Shown here piece by piece: positions 44,199-53,848 of a stretch of DNA of 64,000 bases; the stretch's first letter is position 1; every line of letters starts with the position of its first letter. Location of the stretch: NCBI GenBank assembly GCA_014218235.1, contig CM024758.1, positions 98,989,698 through 99,053,697 of the forward strand. Reading direction: 5' to 3'. This stretch comes from Colocasia esculenta. Taxonomy: Eukaryota > Streptophyta > Magnoliopsida > Alismatales > Araceae. A program made the translations under genes and the position numbers. Under the pieces are notes generated by a model, which saw only the letters and a list, made by a program, of their open reading frames with translations, searched no databases and had not been told where the DNA came from.

Positions 44199-46379
44199 TG
44201 TTTAGTGGTTGTGATGGCTATCGTGAGGCCAATTGTTTGTGTGTGGTACGTGTGCGTGTTTCAAGGGCTTATTGGGCCGATAGACTGGGCCTGCAGCACC
44301 CCAGTGTCCTCAGCTGTCATTGCGACAAGGAGGAGTGTCGCGTTCTGAACGCGACAGAGGTGGCCGTCGCGTTCTGCTGACTGCCTTGGGGTGTTGATCG
44401 TCTGCATGTGCGCCACGTGTAGCGCGCAGAGCGACAGGCAGGAAGGCGACGCCTAGGTCCGTCGCGATCAGGTCGCGACGCGACGATACGTCGCGTTCCC
44501 AACCGCTGGGTGTTTTTAAGAAACCCCAACCGGACAGAACTGCAGCAAGTTCTGCTCGGCCAGGGGAAGGGGAGCTGCGGCGATTCTTGTAGGAAATCAT
44601 GATTTCGGCGTGATCGTGCCGTGGGAAGCTCACGTGGAGCGAGTGAAACGCCGGGGGAGCGTCGTATCGCGTGTTCTTCACGAGGTAGGGTGACTCCTCC
44701 TATTTCCGGGGCGAGAATCGCGTGGGATGCAGGGTTTGATCAATTTAATGATTTTTATACAATAGATATCATGCCTAGGAACCCATTAAAGCATGAAAAA
44801 CACTAATTAAGGGTGGTTTGCATGGTGTGGGTTGGTAATCCGTGGAGGGGATCCCAGGATTAGGGTTTTGATTGCGAAGGCGACGGAACCCCCTGTCGCG
44901 ATCAGGTGGCGACGGGCCGACCCGTCGCGTTAAGGTTGTGAACGCGACTTGTTTGTATGTCGCGTAATGTGTTGAAGGCGACCTATCGGGCTGTCGCTAT
45001 CTGAAGGCGACGCAAGACCCTGTCGCGACTTCAGCCGAAAGGTCTATGCATACATGGCTCATGCGATTGGTTTATCCGAATATCGTTACGTGACGTGTTT
45101 ACCGATAACGAGCGGTGCATTGGCACTTGTGGCACTCTGAGAGTGCATGGTTCTTGAAGCTAGCACTTCGGTTGTGTAGCTAGCTGGTTCTTTGCGTAGT
45201 TGCGTGGTGTTCACGCAAGCAGTGTTGTGTTCACGTGTTGTGGACAGTTGTTACTTGAGGTTTACGTGACATTTCACGTGGTTGTGTGTGACGTGCACGT
45301 GGTTCTGTGTGCGTGGCAAGTAGTACGACGCCTACCGTGGTTACCTCTAGTGGGTGCCCCAGGTTCTCTGTGAGCCAAGCTGTTAGCTCGGGGCTTTCTC
45401 CCGGTACTTGTGCTGTATCGTCGAGGTGTGTCGTCTGTCCTGGACACCCTCACTCTTTGTTTGAGTTGTACGTCCGGCTGTGGGAAAGACGACAGTGGGA
45501 TAATGACTCTTGAGTTTGTTTTTAGTCACTTGTAGCGCGCTCTTAGTTGGGGGGTACGGACACCAGTAGTCGACACTGGTCCCCAGCTAGTCCTTTTCCA
45601 GTGCCTCACTCTAGGGTGCTCCGGCCAGAGACCCTAGAGGTGCAGGCATGGGCCTACGGTTGTGTGTCCCAGGAGTGGTGTTTAGTTGGTCTCCACAGTT
45701 GTTTGACTTTTCACGTGGAGCGGCAGCTGAAACTTTCGTCCGTGGCTGTGAAACTGAGAGGTAGACCTGTGTTAGTTTGTCCGAGTCAGTCACTGGTGTC
45801 GCGACACAGTTCACGTGGCTCGTGTGTGGCTGTCTACTGTAGCTTGTACACCTGTTTGGGTTTGCCATTATTTATTACAGTTGCTTTACGTAGTCGGCAA
45901 ATGGTGAGTACATTTACAACTTTAATATCCTGCTTAGTTGTTCTATAAATTTCTAGCACAGTTTACTGTTTCCGTACCTGTGTTTTGGTTTGCTCGGTGT
46001 TGGGGGAGTTCCCTACTGAGCCAGGGACTAGAGAGGCTCAACCCTACCCCCACAGGTGAGGGCGAGGAGGACATTTCGTTACCATCGTCCAGTTTGGAGC
46101 TGCATCGCAGCGGTGTTGGACCAGCACCTCCAACAGTGTAGTTAGTTAGTTTTCTTGTTGTGTACCTCGGGGTATACCCCAGGCTCTTTTACTTCTTTAC
46201 ACTCTTGTAGAGTATGGCTATGTAAACTTGTGAAAAAAATATATGCATATGGTGTGTTCCTTGTGTTTTCACGGACGTGTGTATGATATCCCTTGCGAGG
46301 CTTCAGCCTGTTTGCGGGAGGCGGACTCAGATCAAGTTCGTTAGTGGTTTAATGGGCTTGAATGAGGCATTCCGTCACA
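44199..46379 (+). mobile_element. LTR E, 5' LTR of plus-strand gypsy
   Basis: Ends CCGTCACA, directly before GTTGGTATCAGAGC. The left limit is uncertain (between about 44160 and 44240; TGTTTAGTGG at 44199 is one candidate). Homologous to LTR C. It contains dense GTCGCG/CGCGAC motifs (44320-44510, 44876-45030) and seven CACGTG boxes. The 3' LTR is not in the window, because the element is interrupted at 53849. Confidence 0.82.
45232..45301. promoter_or_regulatory. G-box (CACGTG) cluster in LTR E
   Basis: Three CACGTG within 70 bp (45232, 45275, 45296); further copies at 44412, 44631, 45712 and 45812. CACGTG is the plant G-box bound by bZIP and bHLH factors. Regulatory role here is inferred from density only. 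Confidence 0.55.
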
Positions 46380-46381
46380 GT

Positions 46382-46393
46382 TGGTATCAGAGC
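46382..46393 (+). other. Primer-binding site of plus-strand gypsy
   Basis: TGGTATCAGAGC after LTR E; initiator tRNA-Met type. Confidence 0.9.
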
Positions 46394-46529
46394 GAGGTCC
46401 GTGTAAATATAAAGGAACTAGGAAATTATATAGCCATATTTCTACTTTGTACATTGCTGGTAGCTGACTCTGGTTTCGTAATGACCGGTTTTGTTCGTAA
46501 TGGTTATGTTATTTGTGTAGGAAGTTGAG

Positions 46530-47620
46530 ATGGTGATAGAAGGATGGGGTGGGGTGGTGGAGGAGAGAACCCTGAAGAGCCCACTCAGCGTATGATTGAG
46601 AGGATTTGGGAAAGCCTCACTGATATTCGGATGAGGATGGATCAGCAGGCACCGGTACCTCCAGCAGCAGTACCACCAGTTGCTGAAGTACCTGTGGCCC
46701 CTGTTGCACCACTGCCAAGGGTGGAGGTACCCTATGTGGCACCTGTACCACCACCAGTAATGGCAGTAGAAGATCCAGTGATGCAAGTTGAAAAGTTTTT
46801 GAGGTTGCAGCCGCCCACTTATACAGGAGGGCCGAATCCAGATACAGTAGAGCACTGGATTCATGAGGTTGAAAGGGTCTTTACGACCATGTGGTGTCCA
46901 GCAGCGGATAAAGTTGTGCTAGCCACATACCAGTTGAGAGGTTTTTGCGCAGCAGTGGTGGCGTCTGAAGATGCAGACCACCTTTGCAGGCAGGTCAGAG
47001 GAGGGTATTACCTGGCCGGAATTTCTCGAGGCATTTAATGACACATTCTTTCCACTTCAAGTGCAGCAGGGCGAAAAAGAGAGCAATTCCGGACACTTCA
47101 GTAAGGTAATACCTCAATTTTAGAATATCAGATGCGATTTATGGCACTTAGCCGATATGCACACCTGTAGTATCGGATAATGCTATGATGGTTGAATATT
47201 TTATTCGGGGTTTAATAGAAGAGTTGCAAAATGCGGTAATACCGTTAATGTGTAGATCAGTTGAGGAAGCAGCCCAGAGAGCAGCTACTCTTAAGAGGTC
47301 TATCGGGCCCGTCAGGCAAGTGGGTCAGGTTGGGTGTTTTTCGGCTACCTCAGCAGGCAGCAGGAGTTAGTAGGGGAAAGGCTCCAGCATGACCTTCTTC
47401 CTCAGGTTTTGGTAAGTGGGGTCATAAATTAAAGCAAGTATTGAAGGGCAAGGAAGAGGAAGAGGGGGTCGTCAGCAGTTTCAACAGGGGCGTGGTTACA
47501 CGCCAGAGGTAGAAGAATCGCAGCAGAGTACTGCCAGGCAGCCCACTATTCCACCAGGTTATAGATGTTATAATTGCAATTAGCCAGGGCATTTGATCCG
47601 CAATTTCCCTTATCCAAGAG
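46530..47620 (+). pseudogene. gypsy Gag, decayed
   Basis: ATG at 46530 with an early 1-bp shift; a second in-phase start at 46544 reads MGWGGGGENPEEPTQRMIER, then IWESLTDIRMRMDQQAP and a Pro/Val-rich region, then the capsid start VEKFLRLQPPTYTGG and HWIHEVERVF. Frameshifts follow near 46975 and 47100. The knuckle near 47568 reads CYNCN, then a stop, then PGHLIRN, and lacks its final Cys. It is the closest relative in the window of the gag-only interiors at 5887 and 9554. Confidence 0.85.
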
Positions 47621-47699
47621 AATATGGGTATGGTAGAGGTGTTCAACAGCAGCAGCAGCCCCAACAGCCTTTAGTAGGTCGTGGTGGAGGTGTACCGCA

Positions 47700-48508
47700 G
47701 CAGCGTGGTAGAGGCCGGGTTATGGCTATCATCCGTGCCCAGGCGGAGGCATCGAATATGATAGAAGGGATTATACCCATTTATGATTATTCAGTAAGAG
47801 TTTTATTTGATTCGGGTGCCTCTCATTCTTTTATTCCGAAGAATTCTTGAATTGTATGATTCATCCTTTGGAAGAAAAGTCTTGTGAGTTGGTAGTGGAG
47901 GTTCCTTCTGGTGAGTTATGCTCACTTCGAGCTACTAGATGAAGCTCCTGTTGTGATTGGAGGGAACTAGATGTCGGGTCGGTATATGCCCTGCAATTGA
48001 TAGATTATGACATTATTTGGGAATGGATTGGCTTGAGACCTATGGAGCAATGTTAGATTGCGAGAGAAAAGAAAGGATCAGGTTTTGTCATCTAATGGTG
48101 CGGTGTTTGAATATCAAGGTATGCCTTTTTGTACTCCTAAGTTTATAATTTCTGCAACTAGAGCTAGAAAGTTGATAAATACAGGGTGTGTGGCTTATTT
48201 AGCTTCAGTGAGTCTGATAGAGGCTAGAGTCAGTGGAGGCAGTTCCTGTGGTTAGGGAATATGCGATGTTTTTCCAGAAGATTTGCCTAGTTTAGCTCCA
48301 CATAGAGAGGTGGACTTTACTATTGAGTTGTTGCCAGGTACCATGCCAATCTCTAAAGCACCATATCGGATGGCACCAGCAGAACTTAAAGAGTTGAAAA
48401 GCAATTAGAGGAGTTATTGCAGAAAGGGTTTATTAGACCGAGTCTTCCCGTGGGGAGAGCACCGTGGTGTTCGTGAAAAAGAAAGATGGTAGTGTTTCCG
48501 CATGTGCA
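47700..48508 (+). pseudogene. gypsy protease and RT start, decayed
   Basis: Protease active site VRVLFDSGASHSFIPKNS (about 47795-47848), with an Asp-Ser-Gly triad. After frame breaks comes the RT lead-in HREVDFTIELLPGT (about 48303-48344), then ISKAPYRMAPAELKEL, LLQKGFIRPS and VKKKDGS, ending at 48508 where LTR F begins. The catalytic RT centre is missing here and does not reappear on the other side of the insertion. Confidence 0.82.
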
Positions 48509-48727
48509 TGTTGCCCAGTTGACGAGCCCAGAGGGGGGGGGGGGTGAATGGGTTCTTTTAAAAATTATTTGATTAATACCTGTACTTAAAACATTCACAC
48601 AAAGACGTTCTTCGATGAAGGTTAGTGAAAGTTAGAATAAACAGCAAAACCACACAGGAAATCAATCACAAAACACACAAAGTTATCCTGGTTCGGACCT
48701 CCTCTCCTTAGGAGTCCTACGTCCAGT

Positions 48728-48935
48728 CCCTGAGCAATAACTCAGGATTCCACTAACTAGGGTACAGTCCCCCTATGGACACTACAACACCCAGCTCAGC
48801 TGGTCTTCCTTCACACGAAGGGAACTGCAACACCCTGGATGCCCCACCAGGTCTTCCCTCACCACGAAGGGAACTACAACACCCTGGATACCCCACCAGG
48901 TCTTCCTTCACAACAGAAGGGAATAACTCAGCAAA
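48728..48935 (-). repeat. Hairpin array in LTR F
   Basis: On the minus strand: CCTGGTGGGGTATCCAGG and CCTGGTGGGGCATCCAGG (loop varies, stem CCTGG/CCAGG), three TTCCCTTC...GAAGGGAA-type hairpins, CCAGCTGAGCTGG, and CCTGAGTTATTGCTCAGG. The array precedes GGACGTAGGACTCC, the same relative position as in the SIRE-like LTR. Confidence 0.75.
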
Positions 48936-49689
48936 AGTAAGCAATAAAACACGCCCCTAGATCAAGCTTAACAAGCCACGATCTGAAGCAATAGCCCTGA
49001 GAGAAGGAGATCTAAACAATGGTCTCTCTTAGAACTACACAGGCTCTCTCAAGATTTCTATTACAGCACAGAGAGCTAAGAGCTAAGACTAATGGAAAAT
49101 GAGGCTTGGCTCTTTTCTAGAGAACTCGCAGAGAACTTGATTGTAGTTGCTTGGAAGCTGTGTTTTTCAAAAGGTTGTCTACTCTGGAGTTTCACTTTTG
49201 CTTATATATATCTCTTATTTGAAATTTGAACGTTGAGAAGTCCGTTGTCTCTAGCTTGGTAGACGTTAGACTGAATGACCTTTTTGAAGCTGTTAGTCAA
49301 CAGTCTTTTATCCATTTATGCACGCAAAATCTTCAGTGTTATTCTTTGGCTTCTATTTGTCCAACGTTGTAAGATGGACTGTCATCAGATATCTGCACAT
49401 ATTTCAAGCTTAAACGATAGACAGAGAAGTGTCTCTGATGTCAGTCAACGGTAGAACAAATAATCACAGAAATAGTAATGCCAAATAGCTGTTTAAAAGA
49501 TACACATAGAGTAAGCACGATAATGGACGTTATCGTCTGCATGCATGCAGAGATACGTTCAGTCTTCATTAAATGCAGAGGTGTCAGAAGGATATGCGTG
49601 ACGACTTGACTATTCAATGCTTTGACCAATAGCAAATCGTTGTACATAAGAAGTCGATACAATCATGACTTATGAAATCGTTAGTCAAT

Positions 49690-50600
49690 TTAGCTAAATC
49701 GCTGTATGACATAAACAAATCATTATGTTTACTAAAGAAATCGTTGTGTGGAGAGCAAATCGTTGTGTTCAGTGAAGAAATCATTATGAACACTTAGGAA
49801 ATCGTTGCATGAAGCAAATCGTTGTGTTCAATGAAGAAATCGTTATGAACACTTAAGAAATCGTTGCAGAAAGTAAATCGTTATGATTACTAAAGAAATC
49901 GATGCGCGAAGCAAATTGATATGAGCTCTAAAGAAGTCGATGCACGAAGCAAATCATTATGAGCTCTAAAGAAATCGATGCGTGAAGCAAATCGATATGA
50001 GCTCTAAAGAAGTCGATGCGCGAAGCAAATCGTTATGAGCTCTAAAGAAATCGATGCGCGAAGCAAATCGTATGAGCTCTAAAGAAATCGATGCGCGAAG
50101 CAAATCGTTATGAGCTCTAAAGAAATCGATGCGCAAAGCAAATCGTTATGGCTCTAAAGAAATCGATGCCCGAAGCAAATCGTTATGAGCTCTAAATAAT
50201 CGATGCGCGAAGCAAATCGTTATGAGCTCTAAAGAAATCGATGCGATGACTTAGGGAATCGTTGCGATGAGCAAATCGTTATAAAGTCTTAAGAAATCGA
50301 TGTGATGACTTAATGAATCGTTATGATGAGCAAATCGTTATGAAGTCTTAAGAAATCGATGTGATGACTTAAGGAATCGTTATGATGAGCAAATCGTTAC
50401 GAAGTCTTAAAAATCGATGTGATGACTTAAGGAATCGTTACGATGAGCAATCGTTACAAAGTCTTAAGAATCGATGTGGACTTAGAGAAATATCATATTG
50501 AATGTTTACGAAGTCTTAAGAAATCGATGTGACTTATAAATATCATACTGAATGTTTACGAAGTCTTAAGAAATCGATGTGGACTTAGAGAAATATCATA
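49690..50600 (-). repeat. AATCGTT/ATCGAT tandem array in LTR F
   Basis: Three blocks. About 49700-49890: AAATCGTTGTGTTCA/GAAATCATTATGAACA units. About 49890-50245: roughly nine units of 38-39 bp with ATCGATGCGCGAAGCAAATC and GTTATGAGCTCTAAAG. About 50245-50600: longer units with ATCGATGTGATGACTTA. Every unit carries CG-centred ATCGAT or ATCGTT words. Confidence 0.88.
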
Positions 50601-50820
50601 CTGAATGTACTAATCTATAGATGTACTAATACTTACCAAATGGGCTTGATTTTCCTTGAGATTTTTCCTGTTGCTCACAAGCTTATAGAATGTATGTTAG
50701 AAAACTTGAGAAGGTTTTGTTAATCACGTTTTGTTATTCACCAAAATCAATATGTAATTATTAGAATTACATGAGAACATACTGATCATCAAACATACTG
50801 ATCATCAATCTCCCCTTTTT

Positions 50821-52946
50821 GGTGATGACAAAACTTAACAAAAGCATGAATAAAAATTAGATATGTGCGGAATGTATTTCAGAAATACTAAATATTTTTC
50901 TCCCCCTTTTTGCCATTAAGCAAAAAAGAAAGCAGAGACAAAAGAAAAGAGAAAAGATTGAAGGGCACCCAACAAACTGTATTGATTAATTCTGAGGAGG
51001 TACAGGTAGATAATAAGCAGAGACAAAAGAGAGGCAAAGTGTCTGATGACAGGGAATGCCTGGCGCTCCTGCTCTTCAAAATAAGCTTGAAAGGCCCCAA
51101 GCTCAATTTGATAGGAGGGTCCCATGGTGGGAGCCATCCTCTTGATATGAATTTGCCTTTGATCTAAAAGATTTTGAAGGGAAGGTAAAAAATGTGGGCA
51201 AAAACTACTTTTTGAAGATATTCTTCGTAGATAAGTTTCTGCTTATTTGAGATAGAAAGGGAAAACCAAAGGGGAGGAACAAGTTTCAGAGGAGACAGAT
51301 GGGTGGAAGTGAGTCTCATCTTTTTAGAGACAGGGCTAGAAGAGCCTGTCCTGTGAATATGGGTCCCACAGCCAGGACTGAACGAAGTATTGCTACTTCA
51401 AATTCATCCTTGATATCCTGGATGTCATCCTGAGTGAGTTGGGCACCCTCAGGATAATGGTAATAAAGGAAGGAGGTGTAGGTGGATTGGAGATGGGGTA
51501 GGAGTTATGGTAGGGAGATCAGAGGCTCCTGAGGAGGAAGGACAGAAGATGGTCCAGCTGAAGATGATGCTGGAGGAATCTGAAGAGAAGATGAGGGTGG
51601 AGGAATGATGGTGGAAGAAACAGGAGATGAAACAGATTGAGAAAGAAATGGTGTAGGAGAGGATATAGGTCTTGGACGGGGTCGTTTAAAGGTGGTTGGT
51701 GCTGGAGGGGCAGTGGATGAGGTAGGTGGAGAAGGAGGGGCTGGAGTGGGAAGAGTAGAAGTGGCAGGGGGCTCATGAGCTACAGCCTATTCTGCTCTTA
51801 CAGCCACAGGTTCCACTGGTATAAAAGCCTCCTCGCCCGGTCCTGATGGCCCAGTCCCCTTACTGATATCACATCTTCAATAGGCATACTCTCAGATAGT
51901 TGTAATGCAATACTTGGCCCTGATGGCCCTGCTGGTGCATCAACTGAAGGCCCTTATGGCTGCTCCACTCGATCAACATCAATTGGCCCGGATGGCCCTG
52001 CATTACCTTCACTTTGCCCTAAAGGCCCACTCTCTTGAATAGAGGGCCCTGAAGGCCTAGGACTCTCTTTTAGTGCTCTGAGGAGCAGAAGGTTGAGGAG
52101 TAGATCTTTGGTCCTACTGCCTTCAAAATCTCAGACACCATCGTCTTCATTGTGCCCATTTCCATATTGAACCACTTCATGGCATTTCTTATTTGAGATA
52201 TATCATTGGAAGTTGATTCCTGGCGAACAATAATAGAACTCACATTTGACTGTACTGAGGATAAAATCTCATCTTGTGCTTCCAACCTATCCATGACAGA
52301 CTTCAATTTATCTTCTTTATCTTCCTTAGCCTTCTGTGAGCAATCCTCTTGCCTCTCTTAACACCTGATCCTGATCTTCAGCATGAACTGTATTTTGCCT
52401 TTCATGCACAGGGACATCTTCAGTGTGCTCCCCCTGTGATGCTTCTTCCTGCTCATCTCCTTGCTCCCCTGAATGGGAGCATCTTCCATCATTGTGTCAT
52501 CTTGGACAAATGATTGCTCCTTCTCAATGGAGCTTCATCCATAGCTACTTCCTCGTGTGGCCCACTGCCACAGATTCAGTATATGAGACTCACTGCCAAT
52601 TTGCTCCCCCTGGCTGGGAGCATCTTCTGAAACATTTTCTGCATGTGGCCAGATGCCACAGCTGCTATTGCTAAACTTCCATCACCTTCTGTATTGCTTT
52701 GAATAGAATTTAGAACATCTCGAAGCACTGAAGCTACCCTGGAAGAAGGTAGAGGATCATCTGACATTGTTCCAACAGGAACAATGTCTCAAGAGAAATG
52801 TCCTCAGTTCGACTTCTAGATTCTTCCATTACTGCCTCTGCTAGAGCTAGTGAGCTTCCACTGAACCTTCCTTCTCCATTGCTGCTGCAGGTGATGTTGA
52901 TGCTTCTGCTGGCTCTTCTGCTGCTGCTATTCCAGATGGTGCTGCA
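50821..52946 (-). pseudogene. Third ORF of minus-strand copia, C-terminal part
   Basis: On the minus strand the region is Pro/Ser/Thr-rich, with PAPTTFKRPRPRPISSPTP near 51680 and YPEGAQLTQDDIQDIKDEF near 51440. A coiled-coil segment at 52306-52070 includes DRLEAQDEILSSVQSNVSS. A Ser-rich region with SDDPLPSSRVASVLRDVL at 52767-52576 precedes it in reading order. This fits the C-terminal half of the copia third ORF whose N-terminus is at 44042. A second purine-tract copy lies near 50900-50912. Gag and pol of this copia are missing; it is truncated at 52946. Confidence 0.6.
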
Positions 52947-53845
52947 GAAGTGTGAATTTTGGTTAAAGAAAATTCAGTTCTTGGGCCATGTCATATCAGC
53001 TGAGGGAGTGGCAGTTGACCCAAGTAAAGTGAAAGCAGTGATGAGATGGGAAGTGCCTAAAACAATTATTGAAATTAGAAGCTTTTTGGGTTTAGCAGAC
53101 TATTATAGGCGTTTCATTCAAGATTTTTCTAGGATTGCGGCACCCATGACTAGATTGACTAAAAGGGTGTACCATTTGTATGGTCTGGTGAATGTCAAAG
53201 AAGTTTCAGGAATTAAAGAAGAGGCTTACAGAGGCACCTGTGTTGACATTACCAACAGGTAATGGTGTTTTTGTTGTATATACAAATGCATCTAGAGGGG
53301 GCTTGGCGCAGTGCTAATGCAGCATGGCAAGGTAATAGCCTATGCGTCCAGGCAATTGAAACCAGTAGAAGAGAATTCCCCCACTCATGATTTAGAGCTA
53401 GCAGCCGTTTTGGTGTTTGCCTTAAAGATATGGAGGCATTATCTTTATGGTGAAAGATTGAAATTTTATAGATCATAAAAGTTTAAAGTATATCTTTTCC
53501 AGAAAGACTGAATCTCTGTTAGCGTAGATGGGTGGAGTATTTAAAAGATTATGATTTTAGTTTGGCTTACCATCCGGTAAGGCCAATGTGGTGGATGATG
53601 CCCAAAGAAAAGCATATTTAAGTCAAATGATGATTAAAGAATGGAAATTGTATGAGGAGATAGCAGAAACTCCTTATATGTGCCAGCAATCAACGACGGG
53701 CAATATTAGATAGTAGTGCTGTGGAACCGTCGCTGAATTGGCAAATTGTTGAGGCCCAAAAAGCAAATGTGAATTTAGCTGAAATAGTGAAAATGGAGAG
53801 TTACCATGATGATAATTGTGTTGATCAGGCTCAGAGGCAGTTTTT
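52947..53845 (+). pseudogene. gypsy RT C-terminus and RNase H
   Basis: Resumes the plus-strand gypsy pol: KCEFWLKKIQFLGHVISAEG (52947 on), then KAVMRWEVPKTIIEIRSFLG and YYRRFIQDFSRIAAPM. RNase H follows with YTNASRGGLAQC (about 53277) and YASRQLKPVEENSPTHDLEL, then WVEYLKDYDFSLAYHPGKAN (near 53530). Multiple shifts and stops. About 350 bp of RT core (from the IDYRQLN block through the catalytic YVDD/FIDD loop) is absent between 48508 and 52947. Cut at 53849 by the Tekay element. Confidence 0.87.
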
Positions 53846-53848
53846 TTG

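Larger units (their letters stand above)
48509..50807 (-). mobile_element. LTR F, 3' LTR of minus-strand copia
   Basis: Plus-strand limits TGTTGCCCAG...CTGATCATCA; on the minus strand it ends with CCTCTGGGCTCGTCAACTGGGCAACA-type sequence matching the copia LTR at 38749. The polypurine tract AAAAAGGGGAGAT adjoins at 50808-50820. It has a hairpin-rich segment (48728-48935), a TATA-like ATATATATAAGC on minus near 49200-49212, and a long tandem-repeat array (49690-50600). Confidence 0.85.

Noticed and set aside
51519..51776. Leu/Pro/His-rich minus-strand frame
   Set aside because: Shadow of the Pro/Ser/Thr-rich frame of the copia third ORF in another phase.
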